The notes under the pieces are model-generated. The model searched no databases and was not told the origin of the DNA. It was given only the letters and a program-made list of their open reading frames with translations. Made by a program: the position numbers and the translations under genes. A stretch of 9,116 bases of DNA from Nitriliruptorales bacterium. GTDB lineage: Bacteria > Actinomycetota > Nitriliruptoria > Euzebyales > Egibacteraceae. The stretch lies in contig SKPY01000418.1 in the NCBI GenBank assembly GCA_007119305.1, positions 1 through 9,116 of the forward strand, read 5' to 3'. Positions within the stretch are counted from its first letter, which is position 1; every line of letters begins with the position of its first letter. Below, in pieces: positions 1-6,212 of the stretch.

Positions 1-1555
1 GAAGATGGTGCAGGCCCCGATCCTGCACGTGAACGGCGACGACCCCGAGGCCTGTGTGCGCGTCATGCGCCTCGCCTTCGAGTTCCGCCAGGCCTTCGGC
101 AAGGACGTGGTCGTCGACCTGCTCTGCTACCGCCGTCACGGCCACAACGAGGGCGACGACCCGAGCTACACGCAGCCGCGGATGTACTCGCAGATCGAGG
201 AGCGCCGCAGCGTCCGCAAGCTCTACACCGAGGAGCTCGTGAACCGCGGCGACCTCACGGTCGAAGAGGCGGAGGAGGCGCTGGACGAGTTCCGCCAGCA
301 GCTGGAGTCCGCGCTCAAGGAGACCCGCTCGGCCCCGCCGAGCGGGTTGCAGGCGCCGGCCGAGGCCGGCCAGGAGGACAAGCCCTTCCCGCAGGTGGAG
401 ACCGGTGTCGAGCGTGACGTGCTCGAGGAGATCGTGGGCAAGGTCACCACTCCGCCGGCGGACGGCTTCACGCCCCACCCGAAGCTGGCCCGCCAGCTCG
501 AGAAGCGACGCTCCCTGCTGGACCAGGACGCCGTGGACTGGGCGATGGGCGAGGCGTTCGCGTTCGGCTCGCTCCTGCTCGAGGGCTTTCCGGTGCGCCT
601 CACCGGCCAGGACTCGCGGCGGGGGACGTTCAGTCACCGCCACAGCGTGCTGATCGACTACGAGCGTGAGGAGGAGTACACGCCGCTCAACGACCTGAGC
701 GCAGACCAGGCGCGCTTCATGGTCTACGACTCCCCGCTGTCCGAGTACGCAGCGCTGGGCTTCGAGTACGGCTACGCGGTCGAGCGCAAGGACGCGCTCG
801 TGTGCTGGGAGGCCCAGTTCGGCGACTTCGTGAACGGCGGGCAGATCATCATCGACCAGTTCATCGTCTCGGCCGAGGACAAGTGGGGGCAGACCAGCCG
901 GCTCGTCCTCCTGCTGCCGCACGGCTACGAGGGCCAAGGCCCCGAGCACTCGTCGGCCCGCCTCGAGCGCTTCCTCGTCCTCGCCGCCAACGCCAACATC
1001 CAGGTCGCTCAGCCCACCAACGCGGCCCAGTACTTCCACCTGTTGCGCCGGCAGATGCACCGCAAGCTGCACAAGCCGCTCGTGACCCTGACCCCCAAGG
1101 GCCTGCTCCGGGCGCAGCCCGCGACGAGCCCGGCCAAGGCGTTCACCGCCGGTGCCTTCCGCGAGGTGCTGGACGACGACGACGCCCCGGACGACGTGCG
1201 CCGGGTGCTGCTGTGCAGCGGCAAGATCGCGTTCGAGCTGATGGAACGCCGCCGCAAGGAGGGCGCGCCGGTCGCCGTCGTGCGTGCCGAGCAGCTCTAC
1301 CCTTGGCCGGCCCACGACCTGCGGGCGGTCATCGAGTCGTACGGTGGCGTCGAGGAGGTCTTCTGGGTGCAGGACGAGCCTGCGAACATGGGCGCCTGGC
1401 CCTTCCTGCGCGGCCGGCTGGACGACCTGCTCGGTGACGACTACCGCCTCGCTCATGCCTCGCGCCCCGAGAGCGCGAGCCCGGCGACGGGCAGCGCCAC
1501 CGTCCACGAGCAGCAGCAGGAGAAGCTGCTCGACACCGCGTTCGCCGACCTCTAG
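1..1555 (+). CDS. kgd: 2-oxoglutarate dehydrogenase E1 (Kgd/SucA/OdhA type), 3' part, 5'-truncated by window
   Basis: This is the thiamine-diphosphate-dependent E1 of the TCA-cycle 2-oxoglutarate dehydrogenase complex, which decarboxylates 2-oxoglutarate in the cytosol. Reading begins inside the gene: the frame is open from base 2, and the Met at base 5 is internal, since the family reads M-V-Q-A-P-I before HVNGDDPEA here. Visible in order are the end of the ThDP-binding domain (HVNGDDPEA, then RRHGHNEGDDP at about 132-164), a Pro/Glu-rich linker (about 330-400), the transketolase-type pyrimidine-binding domain (GQDSRRGTFSHRH at about 604-645, HGYEGQGPEHSSARLERF at about 920-975), and the C-terminal domain (QDEPANMGAW at about 1370-1400). 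About 517 codons are present; actinobacterial proteins of this family run to about 1200 residues, so over half is missing. Whether an E2-like succinyltransferase domain is fused at the N terminus, as in mycobacterial Kgd, cannot be seen, so the symbol is provisional (sucA or odhA are alternatives). No frameshift is seen. The aminopeptidase gene follows after 20 nt with no terminator. Confidence 0.96.
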   Translation, partial: KMVQAPILHVNGDDPEACVRVMRLAFEFRQAFGKDVVVDLLCYRRHGHNEGDDPSYTQPRMYSQIEERRSVRKLYTEELVNRGDLTVEEAEEALDEFRQQLESALKETRSAPPSGLQAPAEAGQEDKPFPQVETGVERDVLEEIVGKVTTPPADGFTPHPKLARQLEKRRSLLDQDAVDWAMGEAFAFGSLLLEGFPVRLTGQDSRRGTFSHRHSVLIDYEREEEYTPLNDLSADQARFMVYDSPLSEYAALGFEYGYAVERKDALVCWEAQFGDFVNGGQIIIDQFIVSAEDKWGQTSRLVLLLPHGYEGQGPEHSSARLERFLVLAANANIQVAQPTNAAQYFHLLRRQMHRKLHKPLVTLTPKGLLRAQPATSPAKAFTAGAFREVLDDDDAPDDVRRVLLCSGKIAFELMERRRKEGAPVAVVRAEQLYPWPAHDLRAVIESYGGVEEVFWVQDEPANMGAWPFLRGRLDDLLGDDYRLAHASRPESASPATGSATVHEQQQEKLLDTAFADL

Positions 1556-1575
1556 GCGCGGGGAAGGAGACGTTC

Positions 1576-2868
1576 GTGGACCTCGCCAGCGATCTGCTCG
1601 CGTTCGTCGACGCGGGGCCGAGCCCCTTCCACGCCGTCGCGGAGCTGGCCCGCCGGCTCGATGCCGCCGGCTTCGCCCCGCTGGACGAACGCGAGCCCTG
1701 GGTCCTCGCCCCGGGCCAGAACCACTACGTCGTCCGGGACGGCGGCACGCTGGCGGCGTTTCGCGTCGGCCGGGCCGCCCCGTCGGATGCGGGCTTCCGT
1801 CTCGTCGGCGCCCACACGGACTCGCCGGCGTTCAAGGTCCGTCCCGTGCCCGACGTGCGCCGTGCCGGCTACCGGCTGGTCGGCGTCGAGACCTACGGCA
1901 GCCCGCTCGCCCACACGTGGCTGGACCGGGAGCTCACGCTGGCGGGGCGGGTCGCCGTCGCGGACGCGCGCGGCGCCGTGGACCTGCGGCTCGTCCGGCT
2001 GCCCGGCGCCCCGTTGCGCCTGCCGTCGCTCGCGGTCCACCTGCACCGTGAGGTCATGACCGACGGCCTCAAGCTGGACCCGCAGCGCCACCTCGTGCCG
2101 GTGTGGTCGCACCGGGCGACCGCTGCGGAGCCGGGGCTCGCCGAGACCCTCGCAGCGGAGCTCGGCGTCGCGCCAGGCGCGGTCCTCGGCTTCGATCTCG
2201 TCACCGCGGACACGCAGCCGGCCGGGGTGGCCGGCGACAGCGACGAGTGGCTGGCCGCCCCGCGGCTCGACAACCTCGCCTCATGCCACGCCGGCCTGCA
2301 CGCGCTCCTCGCCGCCGGCGAGGCCGAGGCCACGCAGGTGCTCGTCGCGAACGACCACGAGGAGGTCGGCAGCGGCAGCGCCGAAGGCGCCCGGGGGTCC
2401 TTCCTCGAAGACGTGCTCCGCCGGATCGTCGCCGCCACGGACGGCGTCGACGCGCAAGCGCCGCCGCGGGCGCTCGCACGGTCGGTGCTCGTCTCCAGCG
2501 ACACCGCGCACGCGGTGCACCCCAACCACGCCGAGCGTCACGAGGGCGAGCACCAGCCCCGGTTCGGCGGCGGCCCGGTGCTCAAGGTGAACGCCAACCA
2601 GGCCTACGCGAGCGATGCCGCCACAGGCGCGTGGTTCGCAGCCCGCTGCGCCGACGCGGGCGTGACGCTGCAGCACTTCGTGACCCGCGGCGACCTGCCG
2701 TGCGGCTCGACGATCGGGCCGCTGACGGCCATGCGGCTGGGTATCGCCACCGTCGATGTGGGCGCGCCGATCCTCGCCATGCACTCCTGCCGTGAGCAGG
2801 CTGCCGCGGGCGACGTCGAGCCGATGGTCAGCGCCCTGAGGGCGCACTTCGAGCACGACCTCCGCTGA
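1576..2868 (+). CDS. apeB: M18 family metallo-aminopeptidase (aspartyl aminopeptidase-like)
   Basis: This 430-residue protein is a cytosolic di-zinc exopeptidase of family M18 that removes N-terminal, often acidic, residues from peptides. The family signatures are complete: H80 and D82 in AHTDSPAFKVRP, D232 in RLDNLASC, the adjacent pair E262/E263 in NDHEEVGSGS, D309 in SSDTAHAVHPNH, and H403 in MHSCRE. By comparison with characterised M18 enzymes, H80, D232, E263, D309 and H403 are the metal ligands and E262 the general base. Length is normal for the bacterial family. The GTG start is chosen because AAGGAG at 1564-1569 lies 6 nt upstream and the N terminus (DLLAFVDAGPSPFHAV) matches the usual family start. 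It follows the E1 gene by 20 nt, so co-transcription is likely, although no functional link beyond housekeeping is evident. The last codons and the stop lie in a perfect 16-bp tandem duplication that does not alter the product. Substrate preference is inferred from family only. Confidence 0.95.
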   Translation: MDLASDLLAFVDAGPSPFHAVAELARRLDAAGFAPLDEREPWVLAPGQNHYVVRDGGTLAAFRVGRAAPSDAGFRLVGAHTDSPAFKVRPVPDVRRAGYRLVGVETYGSPLAHTWLDRELTLAGRVAVADARGAVDLRLVRLPGAPLRLPSLAVHLHREVMTDGLKLDPQRHLVPVWSHRATAAEPGLAETLAAELGVAPGAVLGFDLVTADTQPAGVAGDSDEWLAAPRLDNLASCHAGLHALLAAGEAEATQVLVANDHEEVGSGSAEGARGSFLEDVLRRIVAATDGVDAQAPPRALARSVLVSSDTAHAVHPNHAERHEGEHQPRFGGGPVLKVNANQAYASDAATGAWFAARCADAGVTLQHFVTRGDLPCGSTIGPLTAMRLGIATVDVGAPILAMHSCREQAAAGDVEPMVSALRAHFEHDLR

Positions 2869-2882
2869 GCACGACCTCCGCT
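2851..2882 (+). repeat. Perfect 16-bp tandem duplication across a stop codon
   Basis: The unit GAGCACGACCTCCGCT occurs at 2851-2866 and again at 2867-2882 with no mismatch. The first copy encodes the last residues of the aminopeptidase (EHDLR), and the TGA stop (2866-2868) straddles the junction. The base after the second copy again starts GAG, so the stop is kept with one copy or two. The extra copy only lengthens the short gap to the convergent lipoprotein gene. Confidence 0.95.
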
Positions 2883-2911
2883 GAGCGCGCCTGTCGCCGC
2901 CGGCTCCGGCC

Positions 2912-4012
2912 TCACGGCACGCACGGCACGAACCACAGGTCGCCGACCATCTCGCCGGCGGTGTAGTAGCCGCAGCCGTCCGGCGCCCAGGTGATGGCCT
3001 CTGACTGCAGCTCAAGCGGGGACGGCAGGGCACGCACGGTCCATCCGGCCAGCGTGGCGAGGTCCGAGTCCGCGTCGGGCGCGACGTATTCGAGCACCTG
3101 GTCGTAGGTGCGCAGCAGCGCGCGCCCGTCCCGGTAGCTGCCACCGGTCACGACGTTGCCGACGAGGAGGCTGTGCAGCGGCGCGGCGGGTTCCGGTACG
3201 GGCACGGCGCCGAGGTCGGTGAGGACGCCGTCGGCGAACTCGTCGGCCCCGTAGAGCCTCGTCTCGCCCGTGGTCGCGGTGTCGGGATCGAAGGGGGCCT
3301 TTGTCACGATGAACACGGTGGCGTGCTCATCGACGAGCAGCGCCTCGGCGTCGTGCGCCCCGTCGGGGTAGGACCAGTGCGCGACGTCGGCGGCGACGGG
3401 CTCGTCTGGGATGCCCTGCGCGACGTCCGGCTCTGCGAAGCGGTACACGCTGATGCGCTCGCGGGTGCGCAGGTTGTCGCCGATGTCCCCGACGTAGACG
3501 CACGGGTCCGGCTCGTCGGGTCCGCACGGGCCGATGGCCAGCGACTCGGTGTCGATGGCGTCGAGCCCGGCCACGGTGATCGCGCCGAGCATGGTGCCGT
3601 CGCGCGCGATGGCCCAGACCTCCGACGTGCCTCGCCGGTCGTCGAGGAGGTAGAAGACCCCCGGGGCGCGCTGGCTGGCTGCGAGGCCGCTGGCGCCCGG
3701 CACGGCGTCGGCGTCGAAGGTGCCCGCCCGCTCCGGCTGGCCGTAGCACCCGAGGGGATCCGCACACCGCTCCGCGCTCGGCGACGCTGTGGGTGACGGG
3801 GTCGGGGTGGGCGGTGGTGCGGTGGGCTCTGGGGTGGACGGCGGTGCCGGGGACGCAGGCGCGGCGCGCTCGGCGTCCACCGGCGGGGGCGACGCGGTCG
3901 GGAAGGGCGCGTCGCTGCAGGCAGCCAGCAGCGCGCCCGCGGTCAGCAGCGCGCCCGCGGCCAGCAACAGCGCAGGCTGATGCCACCTGCGCGCGGGCAG
4001 TGGGTTCCTCAC
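2912..4012 (-). CDS. Secreted lipoprotein with Pro-rich stalk and probable beta-propeller domain, function unknown
   Basis: This 366-residue protein is predicted to be lipid-anchored on the outer face of the membrane. It has a basic n-region (RNPLPARRW), a hydrophobic core, and a lipobox LLAAC with C32 as the lipidated residue. Residues 33-80 are a Pro/Thr/Ser/Ala-rich linker. The globular part (about 83-366) has repeated strand-turn units, with the recurring element E-(S/A)-(L/I) at TESLAIG (155), DAEALLVD (221) and SEAITWAPDG (337), and a conserved-looking GDIGDN (175-180). This layout suggests a beta-propeller of the kind seen in secreted actinobacterial proteins annotated as hypothetical or WD40-like. 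Six further cysteines (C83, C89, C163, C171, C347, C364) may form disulfides. The GTG start gives the complete signal peptide and has AGAGGA 4 nt, or GAGGAG 11 nt, upstream. It is transcribed divergently from the dehydrogenase and convergently with the aminopeptidase. I recognise no catalytic residues and give no function. Confidence 0.85.
   Translation of the reverse strand: MRNPLPARRWHQPALLLAAGALLTAGALLAACSDAPFPTASPPPVDAERAAPASPAPPSTPEPTAPPPTPTPSPTASPSAERCADPLGCYGQPERAGTFDADAVPGASGLAASQRAPGVFYLLDDRRGTSEVWAIARDGTMLGAITVAGLDAIDTESLAIGPCGPDEPDPCVYVGDIGDNLRTRERISVYRFAEPDVAQGIPDEPVAADVAHWSYPDGAHDAEALLVDEHATVFIVTKAPFDPDTATTGETRLYGADEFADGVLTDLGAVPVPEPAAPLHSLLVGNVVTGGSYRDGRALLRTYDQVLEYVAPDADSDLATLAGWTVRALPSPLELQSEAITWAPDGCGYYTAGEMVGDLWFVPCVP
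3926..3961 (-). repeat. 18-bp tandem repeat inside a signal peptide
   Basis: Two 18-bp units (3926-3943 and 3944-3961) differ only at the final base. They lie in frame in the lipoprotein gene and encode the hexapeptide pair GALLTA-GALLAA in the hydrophobic core just before the lipidated Cys. A degenerate start of a third unit follows (CAGCA). Because the unit is a multiple of three, copy-number change would alter signal-peptide length by six residues without breaking the frame. Confidence 0.9.
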
Positions 4013-4110
4013 CAGGTCCTCTGCTCCTCGGGGGCCCTCGGCCTACACTGCCCGGTCCGTCGTGGGTCTGCAGGGTACGGTAGCGACGCACCGCATGGAG
4101 GATGCAGCGC
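4013..4110. promoter_or_regulatory. Divergent intergenic region with candidate shared -10 elements
   Basis: This 98-nt gap separates the start codons of the propeller lipoprotein (-) and the dehydrogenase (+), so both promoters should be here. The only clear TAnnnT hexamers placed suitably are TACGGT at 4076-4081 on the + strand, 29 nt before the chosen ATG, and the overlapping TACCGT at 4082-4077 on the - strand. No convincing TTGACA-like -35 is visible for either, so promoter positions are weakly supported. Confidence 0.35.
4097..4102 (+). promoter_or_regulatory. Shine-Dalgarno GGAGGA that decides the dehydrogenase start
   Basis: GGAGGA ends 8 nt before the ATG at 4111, an ideal distance. 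The in-frame ATG at 4102 overlaps this element, so it cannot use it. The start is therefore placed at 4111. Confidence 0.8.
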
Positions 4111-4836
4111 ATGAGCAAGCTCGTCGACCGCCGGATTCTCGTCACCGGCGCATCATCGGGAATCGGCGAGGCGACCGCGCGTGTGTGCGCCGCAGCTGGC
4201 GCCCAGGTCGCGTGCCTCGCCCGCCGTGCCGAGCGCGTCAGCGCGCTCGCCAGCGCCATCGGCGGGGTCGCGGTGGCCGCGGACCTGCGTGACGAGGCGG
4301 CGGCCCGCTCAGGGGTCGAGCAGGCGGCGGTCGAGCTCGGTGGGCTGGACGCCCTCGTGAACAACGCCGGCGTGCTGCGCCGTGCCGCGATCAGCGACGG
4401 TGCGATCGCGGACTTCCGGCTCATGTTCGACGTCAACGTGATCGGGCTGCTGACCGCCACGCAGGCGGCCCTGCCCCATCTGCGCGCAGCCGGACACGCG
4501 GACGTCGTCAACGTGAGCTCGCTGTCGGGCCGGCGCGTGCCTTCGGGCGACGGGGGCGTCTACAGCGCGACGAAGTTCGCCGTGCACGCGTTGAGCGAGG
4601 CCCTGCGCCGCGAGGTGCGCGCCGACGGCGTGCGCGTCACGGTGCTCGCCCCCGGGTTCGTGCGCACACCGTTCGGCGAGGACGCAGGTGACGACGACCC
4701 GCACTTCCATGAGCGCAAGCGTGCGCTCGGGCTCGACCCGGAGGCCGTGGCCGCCGCGATCGCCAACGCGCTGGCGCAGCCGCCGGAGGTGCACATGCGC
4801 GAGATCGCCTTGGCCTCATCCGCTCAGGACACGTAG
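4111..4836 (+). CDS. Short-chain dehydrogenase/reductase (classical SDR, NADP-type)
   Basis: This 241-residue cytosolic oxidoreductase has a Rossmann fold. The cofactor motif TGASSGIG is at 12-19, NNAG at 84-87, the catalytic serine at S137 in NVSSLSG, and the YxxxK motif at Y151/K155 (YSATK). Arginines R38/R39 after the second strand (LARRAERV) favour NADP(H) over NAD(H). S137 lies 14 residues before Y151, one more than usual in classical SDRs, a small loop change. The C-terminal segment ending QPPEVHMREIAL resembles the YdfG-like group of serine/hydroxy-acid or carbonyl reductases, but the substrate cannot be assigned. The start at 4111 is set by the Shine-Dalgarno at 4097-4102 and aligns with family N termini. 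The TAG stop directly abuts the ATG of the AI-2E gene, indicating translational coupling and one mRNA. Confidence 0.93.
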   Translation: MSKLVDRRILVTGASSGIGEATARVCAAAGAQVACLARRAERVSALASAIGGVAVAADLRDEAAARSGVEQAAVELGGLDALVNNAGVLRRAAISDGAIADFRLMFDVNVIGLLTATQAALPHLRAAGHADVVNVSSLSGRRVPSGDGGVYSATKFAVHALSEALRREVRADGVRVTVLAPGFVRTPFGEDAGDDDPHFHERKRALGLDPEAVAAAIANALAQPPEVHMREIALASSAQDT

Positions 4837-6042
4837 ATGGCGCGACGGGAACGGATCCGCCACCCCGGCAAGCAGGCGGCACGCGAGCGCATGGCGCGTG
4901 CCACCCCGCGCTCCGGCCCTCAGGGCGCGGCTGCGGGCGAGCCGACGCCACGCGCCGGCGACGAGGGCGGCGGGCGCTCCGGGTGGTCGGAGGCGCTCGG
5001 CCAGCCGCTCATCCGCGTCGGCCTGTACGCCTGGGCGCTCAGCGGGATCGTCCTCGTCGTGGTCGGCCTGCTGTTCGTCGTCTCCCAGCTGCGGCTCGTC
5101 GTCGTCCCGCTGCTGCTCGCCCTGTTCCCCGCAGCGCTGCTGACCCCTGTGACGACCTGGCTGCGCCGCCGGGGGCTGCCCCGCGCGCTGGCTGCGCTCA
5201 TCGCCCTGCTCGGAAGCCTCGCAGCGCTCGCGTTCGTGACGCAGTTCATCATCGTCAGGGCGATCGAGGAGACCCCACGCCTGGTCGAGTCCGTCCGTCA
5301 GGGGTGGGAGGACCTCCAGGCGTTCATCGAGACGGCGCCGTTCGGTCTCGACCCCGGGTGGGTGTACGACAACATCGCTGCGGCGCAGGAGCAGATCGTC
5401 GAGGTCGACGTGGTCCGCACGGGGGTGCTCGGCGCCGCGACCGCGGTGGCGGAGATCATCGCGATGCTCGTGCTGCTGCTCGTCGTGCTGTTCTTCTTCT
5501 TAAAGGACGGCGACCGCATCGCCGTGTGGCTGCGCGACCTGTTCCCGCGGCGCGTCCGCGACGACGTCGGGGCGGTCGGCCTGCGCGCCTGGTCGACGAT
5601 CGCCGCCTACATCCGCGGACAGCTGCTGGTGGCCCTGGTCGACGGGGTGTTCATCGGTGTGGGGTTGGCGATCCTCGGCGTGCCGCTCGCGCTGCCCCTC
5701 GGTGTCCTGGTGTTCTTCGGCGGGCTGTTCCCCATCGTGGGGGCGGTGGTCACGGGCGCCCTCGCCGTCCTGGTCGCCCTCGCCGACGGCGGGCCGATCA
5801 TCGCGCTGATCGCGCTGGGCCTCGTCGTCGCCGTGCAACAGCTCGAGAGCAACGTGCTGGCCCCCATGGTGCTCGGCAAGGCGACGGCCCTGCACCCGCT
5901 GGCGGTGCTCACCTCGCTGACCGCCGGCGCGCTCGTGCTCGGTGTGCTGGGCGCGTTCATCGCCGTCCCCATCGCCGCAAGCCTGACCCGGGCCGTCGGC
6001 TACCTGCGCCACCGACCGGAGCCCGCCGCCGCAAGCCCGTGA
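4837..6042 (+). CDS. AI-2E (PerM/YdgG/TqsA) family integral membrane protein
   Basis: This 401-residue protein is predicted to lie in the cytoplasmic membrane. A basic, Gly/Pro-rich cytosolic tail (1-55) precedes hydrophobic segments at about 64-85, 87-106, 116-141, 199-223, 264-285, 288-316, 320-335 and 355-385, matching the eight-helix family topology. A soluble stretch (about 142-198) lies between helices 3 and 4. Family hallmarks are TPVTTWLRRRGLPR (103-116), FLKDGDRI (221-228), YIRGQLLVAL (258-267), FGGLFPIVG (294-302), and ESNVLAPMVLGKATALHP (337-354). Members include an E. coli protein linked to autoinducer-2 export and others tied to Na+/H+ exchange, so the transported species here is unknown. 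The ATG follows the SDR stop with zero gap; AGGA at 4826-4829 is a modest ribosome site, and ATG at 4891 is a less likely alternative. L222 uses TTA (5500-5502), the only TTA leucine codon among the genes here. Confidence 0.93.
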   Translation: MARRERIRHPGKQAARERMARATPRSGPQGAAAGEPTPRAGDEGGGRSGWSEALGQPLIRVGLYAWALSGIVLVVVGLLFVVSQLRLVVVPLLLALFPAALLTPVTTWLRRRGLPRALAALIALLGSLAALAFVTQFIIVRAIEETPRLVESVRQGWEDLQAFIETAPFGLDPGWVYDNIAAAQEQIVEVDVVRTGVLGAATAVAEIIAMLVLLLVVLFFFLKDGDRIAVWLRDLFPRRVRDDVGAVGLRAWSTIAAYIRGQLLVALVDGVFIGVGLAILGVPLALPLGVLVFFGGLFPIVGAVVTGALAVLVALADGGPIIALIALGLVVAVQQLESNVLAPMVLGKATALHPLAVLTSLTAGALVLGVLGAFIAVPIAASLTRAVGYLRHRPEPAAASP

Positions 6043-6212
6043 GCCCTCCCGCGCGCCGCATGGTCGGGCGCCGGGGGGTGTCGGGGCGGGGGTGTGTCGG
6101 AGGTTGCCGCGCGGGCGCTGCATACCCGGTCGTGCATGGTGTCGCTTGGGTGACTGCACCGGCTGTGACCACTCGCCCCGAGCGCCGGCGCGGCGCGCTG
6201 TGGTGGGACGGG
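6043..6212. other. Convergent intergenic region with G-rich tract
   Basis: This 170-nt gap lies between the stops of the AI-2E gene (+) and the dehalogenase-like gene (-). It contains a G-run cluster at 6066-6092 (GGG, G6, GGGG, G5 with spacers of 4, 4 and 1 nt), which fits the usual G-quadruplex pattern on the + strand, and a 10-bp GC palindrome at 6182-6191. I see no small gene with a ribosome site and no hairpin followed by a T tract. Confidence 0.6.

Noticed and set aside
2831..2845. GCGCCC-TGA-GGGCGC hairpin as a terminator
   Set aside because: It lies inside the aminopeptidase coding region and has no following T tract; the arms are ordinary Ala/Leu/Arg codons.
4102..4110. Earlier ATG for the short-chain dehydrogenase
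   Set aside because: It overlaps the Shine-Dalgarno GGAGGA and would leave no spacing; it adds only three residues.
4837..6042. Quorum-sensing AI-2 exporter
   Set aside because: The family name comes from one E. coli member; nothing here (no luxS, no lsr genes) supports AI-2 as the substrate.
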